From Zygnema circumcarinatum (taxonomy: Eukaryota; Streptophyta; Zygnematophyceae; Zygnematales; Zygnemataceae), in NCBI GenBank assembly GCA_037447605.1, contig CM074811.1:2419343-2450827 (forward strand): a stretch of DNA of 31,485 nt, given 5' to 3'. Positions within the stretch are counted from its first letter, which is position 1, and each line of letters begins with the position of its first letter. This document shows positions 9,101 through 18,400 of this stretch, piece by piece. The notes under the pieces are model-generated. The model searched no databases and was not told where the DNA came from. It saw only the letters and a program-made list of their open reading frames with translations. A program made the position numbers and the translations under genes.

Positions 9101-10466
9101 GAAAGCAAAGGTTTAGCCAGACTTCGTGTTATTTTTCTATTTTACGGCTGAACAAATAAGAAAACGTCATTGAAACATAATAGCATGTTTATCCATTTTC
9201 AAAGGTATTCGTGTGCCTAGCTAGCCTAGCTCTAAGCTCATTGAAATGTTCTAACTTGAGCTAATCCGTTTGTTTCTTTCTGTTTGCTTTGTACACAGAG
9301 GTCGGCGGAGTCCCCTTAAGTTTCTTGCAGCGTTTGGAGATTGCCATCGGCTCTGTGCGAGGGTTGCAATACCTGCACAGCTTCGGGAAGGAGCCGGTCA
9401 TCCACCGAGACATCAAGTCGGAAAACATTCTCCTTGATGCGAACATGCAGGTGAGAGCCGCACATGCCTTATTCAAACACATGAATACATCTTTTGAAAA
9501 TACCCGAGTTTACCTCTCTCTGCCTATCTCAACATCCACATGTTTATTATGCTCTATTTGACTGTTCCACCCTCTGCAGGCCAAAGTAGCAGACTTCGGT
9601 CTATTGAAGCCCTTGAATGAAGAGGCGAGCTACGTGTCAACTCGCATTGCAGGAACATTCGGTTACATGGATCCTGAGTACCGTCGTCTTCAGCGTGTTA
9701 CAACAAAGAGTGATGTGTATAGGTAAACACTGTGCAGAGGGTTAGAGAGGGAAGGAGGGTGCGAAAGGGCAGCGGATGAGAGTTACAAAAAGGGTCTATG
9801 CTCCAACCAGTTTAAAGCAGTTCAACACATATGTGCCGTCTGTGGCTAATGGTGTGATCTTTGCATGGATGGCTGCAGCTTCGGAGTGGTGCTCTTGGAG
9901 CTAATCACAGGGCAGAAGCCGGTCGTATTGGCTGACCGGCCTACAGGAATACAACAGTCAGTAGAGCACATCACACTGGTAGAGTGGGTGAGTTTTGAAG
10001 CGCCCTATATCAACGTCGGATTTTGATTCAACTTTTTAGTTTTCTTTCCCAGCCTTCGTCCTTCTTGCTTCTTGTTTTGTCTGTAACAGCTTAGATGTGA
10101 CTATAGTTTTGAGTCCTTTATTTTCTCTTGTTTGCTCAGGTGAATCTGCGAGCTCAAACTGGGAATTGGACAGCCATAGTTGATCCACTCCTTAAGGAGG
10201 ATTACCCCCTTGAAGGCGCCAAGAGGTTCATTCAGCTTGCAAGATTATGCACACAAATGGAGAGCCGAGTGAGGCCGAGCATGGAGGAGGTTACAAGAAT
10301 CCTTGAAGAGATTAAGTCTGGAGGGGCTGTGGACTTGGAGAAGGACATTGAAACAATACCGAATCAAAGGATCCCTTCCCCTTACCAACAGGAACTCGGC
10401 TTCATAACAACAAGCTCAAGTGAAAGCTTTATTCCTCCACTTTCGCAACGTCCAGGGATCCGGTAA
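3113..10466 (+). CDS. LRR receptor-like kinase with EGF-like and extensin-like ectodomain
   Basis: Plasma-membrane Ser/Thr receptor kinase of about 786 aa. Exons: 3113-3215, 3356-3485, 3840-3911, 4038-4109, 4236-4307, 4434-4505, 4626-4697, 5509-5580, 6148-6479, 7136-7249, 7833-7964, 8336-8586, 8790-8925, 9299-9450, 9580-9722, 9879-9987, 10140-10466. All borders are GT-AG and the phases close. Residues 1-28 are a signal peptide. An LRR N-cap (C..NWEGITCD) lies near 35-77. Six 24-residue LRRs ([13 protein letters not shown] type) cover 78-221, each in one 72-nt exon. An EGF-like Cys module lies at 293-332 and nine prolines plus SPPSPPPP at 336-353. The membrane helix is about 380-404. The kinase has GKGGYG at 460-465, Lys481, Glu498, HRD 579-581, DFG 599-601 and [10 protein letters not shown], so it should be active. 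The MDPEY loop resembles WAK/CrRLK-type kinases. The exon 10 donor may be 7249 or 7252 (same phase). The ligand is unknown. Confidence 0.9.
3770..4697 (+). repeat. 198-bp tandem array of LRR exon plus intron
   Basis: LRR exons 3-7 start at 3840, 4038, 4236, 4434 and 4626: three periods of exactly 198 bp and one of 192. Each unit is a 72-nt exon plus a 126-nt (last 120-nt) intron. The introns share the words GATAGAAATGC, GCAGCATGTTTATTCAGTGCC (or near forms) and a T-rich acceptor. The 3' part of intron 2 (from about 3770) has the same sequence. The array grew by duplication of a genomic exon-intron unit. Confidence 0.95.
4733..5060. other. GC-rich promoter-like island inside RLK intron 7
   Basis: This block is far richer in G+C than the surrounding A/T-rich introns. 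Read on the minus strand it holds CACGTG (5000-5005), CCAAT (4987-4991), a TATA-like GCATAAAGGA (4921-4930) and a GA-rich stretch. ACGTGTC (4748-4754) and CCAAT (4768-4772) lie at the other end. It resembles a promoter fragment inserted into the LRR array. No coding region is recognised in it. Confidence 0.4.
5143..5211 (+). pseudogene. Decayed LRR exon inside RLK intron 7
   Basis: After an AG (5141-5142) the sequence follows the LRR exon consensus with drift. CTAATTCTGAGGGGCGTCAT corresponds to AATTCCCTGACGGGGTTTAT, then TCTATTGAGAATCTTTTGCG to TCTATCGGCAACCTTGCG, then AATCTGTATGATTT before a GT. The length is off by a few bases, which breaks the LRR frame, so it is read as a ghost exon spliced out with the intron. 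Confidence 0.7.
5790..5975. repeat. Degenerate telomere-like tract in RLK intron 8
   Basis: Many imperfect TTTAGGG/GGTTTAG/GGGGTT words occur here (for example GGATTTAGAG, GGGGTTGGGGTTCAG, GATTTAGGGG). This is a diverged interstitial telomere-type repeat without a regular period. Confidence 0.4.
9014..9056 (+). repeat. Dispersed repeat, copy B, in RLK intron 13
   Basis: Second copy of the 196-238 repeat, with the same two conserved blocks at the same spacing. It lies in intron 13 (8926-9298) of the receptor kinase gene. Confidence 0.55.
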
Positions 10467-11918
10467 ATTAGGTCTGCCTCTGCATCATCAATACTTGAAT
10501 TAATATGTTTTCTAAGTTAAATAGATGGTTCACGGAAGCAAAGCTGAGTACAAGGTCGATCAATTTATTGGCTACTTAATCAGAAAGAAGCTTGGCGAGG
10601 AAGTTTTCTGCACTTTCAGTGACCAGAAAGAAGCCAGTTCGTCCTTGTTAGACTCCGTTTTCAAACCCCGCAAGGGACGGTTCCATTTCCTGGAAGGCTA
10701 ACCGGATTCAGTGGAGAGAGAGTGAGAGAAGAATCGTGCAGGATAGATAGCAGTACCTTTCAATACAAAAGGTGCAAGAACATGAGTAAAACATACGACT
10801 TCATTAAATCTGGCAATAAAGTATTTGATTTCAGTTCATATTGACAAGATCCGACAAAAAATGAAGGAAGTTCTCCTTCCAGGTAGGTTGAGCCACGCAC
10901 AGAGAACAAACGGACAGTTCAAGTGGACTGGGCGACATATGGACGCGGACAGACGGCACGGACTAACGGCCAGTTGGACGGGGCCCTCACACGTGTCACC
11001 ACGCGGATTTATGAAAGTTAGCGTAGCAAGCAAAATTTCTAATTCTCGCATGGGAACGCCACGTGTCCCCGCGCTGCAAGTTGACTGTTGGTGGCCGCGT
11101 GCGAGATTTTCGGACTGTGCTCGAGGACCCGCCACGTGTCTGTATGGACAGATTGGTAGATCGACAGACAACCTGAAACTGGAAGTGAATTTGAAAGTAT
11201 CAGAGCATGAAAGCAATTCCATGACACAACTTCAAGTTATGGACAGGTCATTTTCTATTGGTGTCATATTCTTGTATCTTGGATTCTTTTCCGTGTCTCA
11301 TGCAGCCCATTTGTTTGTTGCATGATAAGACAGTTTTCAAAATCAGCATTTCTATGCTACTGACCTCAATTCCATACTCTTCTCATCTAGCAAAACAAAG
11401 ACCCTAAGTCAAAAAACATGACTGAAACACATCACATCACATCACAAAGACCCTACTGATCCAAGGAGCTAATCCGACGCAAAACGTAACTAAACCTCAC
11501 CATGTAAACCCCAAAGTACTTATCAACCTCCCTGCCCACCTAACATGGGAAGCTATCCCCTTTTCCATCCCTATAACCTAACTCCCCACTTTGAATGCAT
11601 CCACGAAGTGGTCGTAGATGAAGCCAGCCTTCCAATAGTTAGAGAGTTGCAGAACATAGCGCATGAACTTCATGAGATGTCGATCGTTACCTCGCTGTAC
11701 AGTACTTGGCCCGAACGACAAATAAAATGTACAGACAGTGAGCCTTTGGTTTGACAGGACGAATTCCGCCGCCTGCCGCACATCCAGTTAGGGGGGTGAC
11801 AGCACGACTGTGTGCAAAAAACGGCGAAAAAGTTCGCTACGGGATGAGTTGATGACATGAAATGGATCGATTACTCTTTTCACATGACTTCTTAAGCAAA
11901 TCAGAAGACCGAAAAGAC
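10467..11918. other. Convergent intergenic region (RLK 3' side / CIA30 3' side)
   Basis: No gene is recognised. AATAAA at 10815-10820 could serve as the polyadenylation signal of the receptor kinase. 10900-11170 is a more G+C-rich block with three ACGTGTC boxes (10991-10997, 11061-11067, 11134-11140), two of them in the longer form GCCACGTGTC. These resemble a promoter although no gene start follows. 11330-11918 shows nothing beyond the expected 3' UTR of CIA30. Confidence 0.5.
11058..11140. promoter_or_regulatory. Pair of GCCACGTGTC (G-box/ABRE-like) motifs
   Basis: GCCACGTGTC occurs exactly at 11058-11067 and 11131-11140, with ACACGTGTC just upstream (10989-10997). The same 10-mer occurs upstream of the galactosyltransferase (15178) and GT29 (31027) genes. 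ACGTGTC is a core bound by plant bZIP factors. The function here is unknown, since no start lies nearby. Confidence 0.4.
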
Positions 11919-14577
11919 TTAGTCGGTTCTCAATCCCTTAATCCAATCTATTTCGAGCCGGAATGGCCCTTCTCCTTGCACAGCCCCCCCCGGCCCTCCC
12001 TCCGCCGTCAGAGAAATCCCCATGCCCACCACTCTCCTCAAGCCCAGCTCTGCACCGGTGTCTACAAGCTTGCCTTCCCACGTCTGCAAGAAGCGTTCAA
12101 ATGGAATCTGCACTTCAAGGCAAGCAGGAGAGGGGGTGTTACTATGGGGGTGTTACTCGACTCAACAAAACAACAGTTGAACTGAACAGCACAGTAGTCC
12201 AAGTGCTAAGGGCCAAAGTCTGCACCTTGACCACACACCACTCGTCCTTGGGAGCAAAAATGAATGCCTGCCATGTATTGTTCTCAACTCCCTTTGGCCC
12301 GCCCACCCAACTGTCCGTACGGAGCTGCAACACAGCACACCCTCCGTATAGATGACCCAATTAGGGTTCCACTTGCAGAGTAAGCTACTATGCGAGGAGC
12401 ACTAAAGAGTTAGATCAATGCTTTGGGTGGATTCGGCTTCTAATGCTATTCTCCATATTGTCCCCGAAAACGTACATTGGAGAGATAAATGCGGCCATCC
12501 CCCTTCACCCGCATGGTCAACATGTTGAAAGGCTCCAAATCTGGCAGTGTCATCGTCTGGACAATTCCCACGAAAATGTGAGAGAAAGGTCAACTCAACT
12601 ACAGATTTGAGTGAGAATTACTTAAGTTGCCAGGTGGCTTTAGGCGAGACGAGGACAAATTGAACAGCGAAGATCAGCAAGTTCGAAGGAAAGAAGGTGA
12701 TTCCAGCATCAACCAAAACATTTTCCTGTGGCATTGATTCTCTGATGAAGTGTTTCCTGCTTCTATTCGTTATACAAAGGGGAAAGAATCCAGTTTTACT
12801 GCGTTTGAGAAGTTGCCAACTTGTGAGAACTCACCCCCACTGTACGGAACCCCGCGAAGCCTGACCGCTTGAGACGTGTGAACACCTGATCTGAAAGCTC
12901 GGTCGAGAGATGACCTTCAAATACTGCGACAAACAAATGGAAAACAAAACAAAAATATAGTTGAAAACAAGGGCTGCCATAAAATATTGAAGAAATGCAA
13001 CAAGCCAATCACAATCCAACCAGCTGAAGTCCGAGTGGTGGGAAAAGTTGCTGCACCTGCAGTATTACTCGCGCTGTTCTGCGTGAGCGATGCAGAGGAG
13101 AGACCTGTGGAAAGGCATATCCAGCACAGTTCTGTTAACCAGATACATATCCACTTGGAACTCACATGTCTCGAAAGAATACTACCATGTTAAAAAATGC
13201 AATGCTGCACATAGATCATATTAGCATTGTGATACTCAGGGAGGCTGCAATTAATGCCGGCGATCTCAAACAAGTTGACAAGCGACATTCAAACACAGGA
13301 CAGAAGTAATCTAAGGAGAAACGCCCTCGTCTTTAAACCGATGTCCTTGCTTAGATCTGAATTTACTCAATGCAAATTTGGAGTTTCAAATATGCACCTC
13401 CATGTTCCTTGTCTGAGTAAGCTAGCCACTTTGCCTGATCTTCAGTGCGACCGAATCGAAAGAGCAGAACTTCCGACGGCCCGTTGAAATCCTCCAATCG
13501 CCATGCGAGAGCTGCCAACGGCAACAGAAAACTACGAGATGCAACGTGAGACGACAACCTCAAGGGGCAACTTCAGTCTGTGCTCTATTTTCCTTCTACA
13601 CAAATGGTTCACAGCCTTACGGCTTACGAGTTATTGAAGACAGTGTGAGCAACGATTAATTTGGAGAATATGGCTTACCTAATAACTACTGCAAAATATC
13701 GGTAACGAGATAACATGAGGTAACTTGAGCTCGAACAATCTTGGGAAGGAAGAGAGGATTTTCTTCGTGCAATCGCAATGAAGCACTACCATTACGTGCA
13801 TTGGAAAATAGGTACTCAACTTGGAGAGGAGATTGAGCAGGGAGAAGCAGCGAGGATAGAGAAGAGGAGGAGGGAGTAAATGCAGATGAGGATAGAAGAA
13901 TAGAGACTGGAAGAGGGAGGAGAGAAAGAGAAGACGATAGATAACGAGGGCAGAGTAGATGGAGAGGAAGGAAAAAAGATGCACAGAAAATGCGAGGTAA
14001 AGGAAAATAAGAGACGTGGGGCTCCAAAGGCAGAGCTTTCAGGGTTAGAGAGTAAGCGAGTGCTAGAGTTTTAAGGAGGGAAGAGTAAGGCAAACAAGCA
14101 GAGGAGGAAGAGAGAGAGGAGCGAGGAGGGAAGGAAGGAGAGGGGCGAAGAATTGATAGGATGGCGGATTAGGTGGAGAGAAGAGAGAGAAAAGAGGAGG
14201 GAGAAGCAAAAGAGAGGAGGGTTAAGGAGTGACTGAGAAGGGAGAGGCATGGAAGATGGAGAAGGAGACAGGACAGAGGAGAAATAGGAGACAGGAGAGA
14301 GCGGGGGTAAGGGGAGAAGGGAAACAAGAGAGGAAAGAAGGAAGGAGCGGCAAGAGAGTATGAAAAAGGAGGAAGGAGGAGCATGCACTTGGGGCAAGAC
14401 GGGGGATAGAGGAGAAAGGAGAAGGTCAAGAGGAGAGAGGATGGACGAATGCAGCTTCGCAAGAGGAAAGCAGGAGGGAAGAGAGGAGGAAGGAAAAAAG
14501 AGCAAGATGGGAAAGAGACACATGAACGAACCTCTTTTCGACAGCTGTATCGACTGCGCGACAAGTTTTTTGAACAT
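11919..14577 (-). CDS. CIA30: Mitochondrial complex I intermediate-associated protein 30 (CIA30/NDUFAF1)
   Basis: Assembly factor that binds complex I intermediates in mitochondria. Seven exons in transcript order: 14577-14532, 13511-13398, 13104-13057, 12923-12835, 12556-12476, 12324-12226, 12107-11919. Together they are 666 nt, 221 aa, close to the plant homologue as I remember it (about 227). The phases close throughout. Conserved blocks include WLAYSDKEHGGLSSASL after exon joining, RSGFAGFR, MRVKGDGRIYLSN, NTWQAFIFAPKDEW, GMGISLTAEGGPGGA and FRLEIDWIKGLRTD at the C terminus. The first exon encodes a short basic, amphipathic start (MFKKLVAQSIQLSKR), as expected for mitochondrial import. 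The gene diverges from the galactosyltransferase gene with 866 bp between the start codons. Intron 1 (1020 nt) is mostly a pyrimidine tract on the sense strand. Confidence 0.93.
13815..14515 (+). repeat. 700-bp polypurine tract in CIA30 intron 1
   Basis: Almost uninterrupted A/G on the plus strand (GAGGAAGGA-type words), so the CIA30 sense strand is C/T-rich. It creates several long but meaningless open frames rich in Ser, Leu and Pro. The strand asymmetry is compatible with triplex or H-DNA structure. Confidence 0.8.
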
Positions 14578-14831
14578 TATTTTCTGTCTGCTTGCAGCCT
14601 CTGCTGCAGTCCTAATCGTTCATCCGCACCATGACTCCCACCTCATCCTTGGGAATAGGGCCTCCTCCCCATTGTCCTCCTTGCAGCAGCAAGCAGCTTT
14701 TAGTGTGTCCCTTGCCGCTTGCTTTGTGAGGGTAACCGCGGGGGTTCACACTACCGCACTGAAGCTCTGGGCTCTGGAGGAGGAACACGACACCGCGCGG
14801 CAAACTACTGAACCAAGCGTTGCACAGGATC

Positions 14832-14989
14832 AACCATTGGAATGCTTGCCAACTATTGATTCACGATCCAGCCAATGCCAACTGCTGGCACCCATTGAAT
14901 AGCCAATCATTGGATCAATAGTTGCCAGCCATTGTAATGCCTGCCAACTATTGACTCGCAACCCAACGAACCATGGTTGCCAGCCATTG
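14832..14989. repeat. CCAAT/ATTGG repeat cluster in the divergent promoter
   Basis: ATGCTTGCCAACTATTGATTC-type words occur at 14842-14862 and 14937-14957, with an inverted form (TCAATAGTTGCCAG) near 14915-14928 and GTTGCCAGCCATTG twice. At least five CCAAT or ATTGG boxes lie within 160 bp in both orientations, a plausible NF-Y platform for two divergent genes. Confidence 0.55.
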
Positions 14990-15177
14990 GCAAACCGGAC
15001 GACCGTACGATCCACAGATACGGTACGGTACTGTATCCTTGTCGTGGAGCGAGGGCAATCTGAGCCGTCGGATGGCGTCACCTGTCCGCGGAGGGAGGGC
15101 GGCCCCGCCCGGTCACGGCGACCTGACCACCTGTCCCATACGCAAATAAAAACTCGACTGGAAGCCAATCACCATGC

Positions 15178-15187
15178 GCCACGTGTC
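15178..15187. promoter_or_regulatory. GCCACGTGTC box upstream of the galactosyltransferase gene
   Basis: Exact 10-mer match to the GT29 upstream box. It lies 257 bp before the galactosyltransferase ATG and about 600 bp from the CIA30 ATG. Confidence 0.5.
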
Positions 15188-15328
15188 AGACAATGCCTAC
15201 ATGGCAAATAGCCATTGGATGCTGGTCGAGTATTAAACCGTCGCGGAGGGAAAGGCCCTTGGACGGGTATGGGCAGTGGCGGTGATGGCGGGCTCGGGCC
15301 TGCAGGTGCAGCCATGGAGGCTGCGTGA

Positions 15329-15418
15329 TGGCGGGGGGGGGGAGTAGGGGGAGGGAGAGGGAGAGAGGGAGAGGGGGAGGGGAGGAGGGAGGAAGTTCAG
15401 GGGGGAGGGGGGGAGAGA
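15329..15418 (+). promoter_or_regulatory. G-rich leader of the galactosyltransferase gene
   Basis: A run of ten G's near 15332 and many GGGAGGG or GGGGGAGGGG words on the sense strand end about 25 bases before the ATG at 15444. If transcribed, this leader could fold into RNA G-quadruplexes. Confidence 0.5.
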
Positions 15419-15443
15419 GGCTGTGAGCGCTTGCGGGTACCTC

Positions 15444-18400
15444 ATGGCGTCCTTTCTGCACGCGGCGTGTCTTGCGTTTCTCTGTGTCGGGCTCCAGCGC
15501 ACGCTAGCGATTGAAAGCGCAGGATTTAGGTCGCTGCAGCAGTTCTTCCAGGAGAGGAGAAACGAGACGGGGCAGAATCCGAAAATGCACACGCTGTTTT
15601 CTGTGGAGTGCGGTCCATACTTTGATTGGCAGACGATCGGGCTCATGCACAGCTATCGGTGAGAGTTTTCGTCCGCGTCGCTGAACAGACTCACCTTTTT
15701 ATGGGAACCTGCTGTCGTCAGGTCTTATTGCTTTTAAGCAGCGTTTGTTATTTTTATGGGAAACCTCCTTCTATAACCTTCAATGCTATTTTCCTCTTTC
15801 TCCTTTTATAAAGGTCTCATTTTATAAAGGAGAATGCTGAGACTCGAGCTGATATTGTACAGTGCTTTTTATTCCTCGGCAATTGTTCTCCGTATTATAA
15901 ACTTCTGCATATTTTACTTTTCCACCCTTCACTTCCCTTAGGTTTCCGTTATCTAGCATTTAGTCATTAGATCATGACCATTAATATTTGAAGGCATCCA
16001 CAACTAATGTGCATTTTCTGAAGAACCAAAGAACTTCGAGTCTATGTTTATTCTTGGATTTGTATTCGTTTTCTTTTTACTACAATCATTTTCACTCGAA
16101 AATATTAAGCAATTAGCTTTTTGTTGACACCCACCTGATTCCCAGAGCAACAGCAATGCTCGCACTTCTGTGGAGGCTCGTGTCTGGCAGGAGAATCCTT
16201 CACTGTTTAAGTTACATTGTCGATTGTATCACTGCAGGAAAAGTCGACAGCTGGGGCCAATTACCAGGCTACTGAGCTGCACTGAAGATGTTCTCAGGAC
16301 CTACAAGAATATGGATTTAGCACCCACGTTAGTTGTTCCATCATGGACACACAATCCCCGAACTGATGATTGGTAAGGTTTGTTGCAGAAGAACTAGAGG
16401 AGGTTCAGAAACTCTTGCAGCTGTTTCTTTAGGCAACTTCAATAAGAACTACCTTAAACTACTATCCACTGTAAAGCGTGCCCATAGAGAACGCAGGCTA
16501 CAGCTGCTCTCGTATGGTATAACGTATGGTATAAACTTGGTAGAACAATTTTGTCATGAAGCACCTTCACAATGGCATGTTCTAAAGAAGTCCACAAGGA
16601 GCAGCACGTGTTGAATTGTCAATGGAGCTTGTGGCAGGTATCCAGCCGTCAACAAACCCAAAGGTGTTCTGGACTGGGTTCAGAAAAGCAAAGCTGCGCA
16701 AGATGTGGAGTGGGTAGTGATTCTTGATGCAGACATGATACTCCGAGCTCCTGTCGTTCCATGGGAGATCAAGGCAGCAAAGGGTCGTCCAGTTGCTGCC
16801 TACTATGGGTGCGTGAAGCGAGCACGGAATGCTGGCAAATGGATTAGCTTAGCAGAGGCTGTAGAAGCGCGCAAACCCAATTTTCTTAGGAAGGGTCATG
16901 CAGTCATCTAGTTTGTAGGCAGCTTACTGTTAGATGGTTCCTTTTGCTAAGGATTTTATGTGGAAAATATGTAGCAGATAAGAAAGGAGCAGATGAGGAA
17001 CTCTGTTAGACCCATCTGTGGACATAATTGTGAATTTAGCTGAAGGGTTTGGGAGCGAATCTCACGCATTGGCAATCCTTGTGCCCGTCGTTTGCAGGTA
17101 TCTTATAGGTTGTGACAACATTTTGGCAGAATTGCACACAAAATATCCTCGCTTTTGTGACAAAGTGGGCGGCTTCTTGGTGCTGCACATTGATGACCTG
17201 CGCAAATTGGCTCCATTATGGCTCTCCAAAACGGAGGAGGTCCGGGCAGATACAGCTCATTATGCGACCAACATCACGGGTGACATTTATGGGCATGGGT
17301 GGATCAGCGAAATGTACGGATACTCCTTCGGTGCAGCTGATGTAAGAACACCGCTTGCTCCAATGATCCTTTGCACTTTTTTCACATCTGACTGTTGTTG
17401 TTGCCAGGCATGAAAGCTATTGCAAAACTGGCTATGATTCTCTTAGGCACACGGTGTTCTTAAACATGAGGACGGCACGTGCTACCTGCTGAAATTTGGA
17501 GAAGCATTCCGAAAGCATTAAGAAAATGACTTAGATCAGGCATGTCTAGTTTCGAGCTCTTCTTCAAAACACTCGTTTTGTTTTGTGAACAGCTGTAATC
17601 TATAATTCATCATGAATGCAGAAAAGAAACGCAAAGGTTCGCTCTTTGAACTGAGATGTGTTTGTGAGAGCCAATTGCTCATCTAACGGCCCTCCATTTG
17701 CGCATCTTCAGTGCCAACTTAGACACCAAATTGACAACGAGCTCATGCTCTATCCTGGATATGAGCCGATGGCGAACCAAGACCCACATCTTCTTCATTA
17801 TGGGCTCAGTTTCAGTGTCGGCAGTTGGCAGTTTGGCAAGTCATCCCATCACGACGACCCCATCGTGAACGAATGCAATCGTCTCTTTGAGCAACCTCCA
17901 TTTCCTCAAGATGTTGGTACCGTACTCCCCTTAATTTGGAGTCATTGTGTAGTTTTTTGTTATGCCAAGTAACTGGCAGTGTCTCTTCTGCTCTTTCACG
18001 TACCGGTCATCATCAATGAAGGGAAATACATAAAGCCTTGAATGTTAGCCATTGTGTGACTGCCAGATGAGCCTTTCAAACTTCCAATACTCGAGAGTTT
18101 CTTTAACGTGGACGAGTTTCCTTGTTTTGCGTCAATCTCTGTATGCTGCTGTCAGTGGTAAGCCCAAAGTAACTAGCATCATTCTCATGATATTTGTACT
18201 CTCAGCTTTTTCAGTGGTTAGTAGTTATACTGCGTATAATCATCAAGCTGGACAGTAGCTAATTCAATTGTTTTCATACTTGTTATGTAGCTATACGTTA
18301 AATTTAATCCAGTCCTGTAAAGTCAGACATTTCCTGTCCTGAGTCGCAGTATGTAGAGTTGATGTATCTTTCCTAAAAAAATTCTTCTGAGCTTCGATCG

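Larger units (their letters stand above)
14578..15443. promoter_or_regulatory. Divergent promoter between CIA30 and the galactosyltransferase gene
   Basis: 866 bp separate the two start codons. The middle holds a CCAAT-rich repeat cluster (14830-14990). A GCCACGTGTC box lies at 15178-15187, 257 bp before the galactosyltransferase ATG. GAGTATTAAAC at 15226-15236 is the nearest A/T element. A G-rich leader (about 15329-15418) directly precedes that ATG. No further gene is seen here. Confidence 0.6.

Noticed and set aside
13686-14577. Long Ser/Leu/Pro-rich minus-strand frames
   Set aside because: They are translations of the pyrimidine tract in CIA30 intron 1. Only the first 46 nt from 14577 are coding.
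16638-16911. Extended exon reading past AAYYG into CVKRARNAGKW
   Set aside because: The frame runs into an intron. The paralogous domain splices at the same place and the next conserved block (YLIGCDN) starts at 17098.
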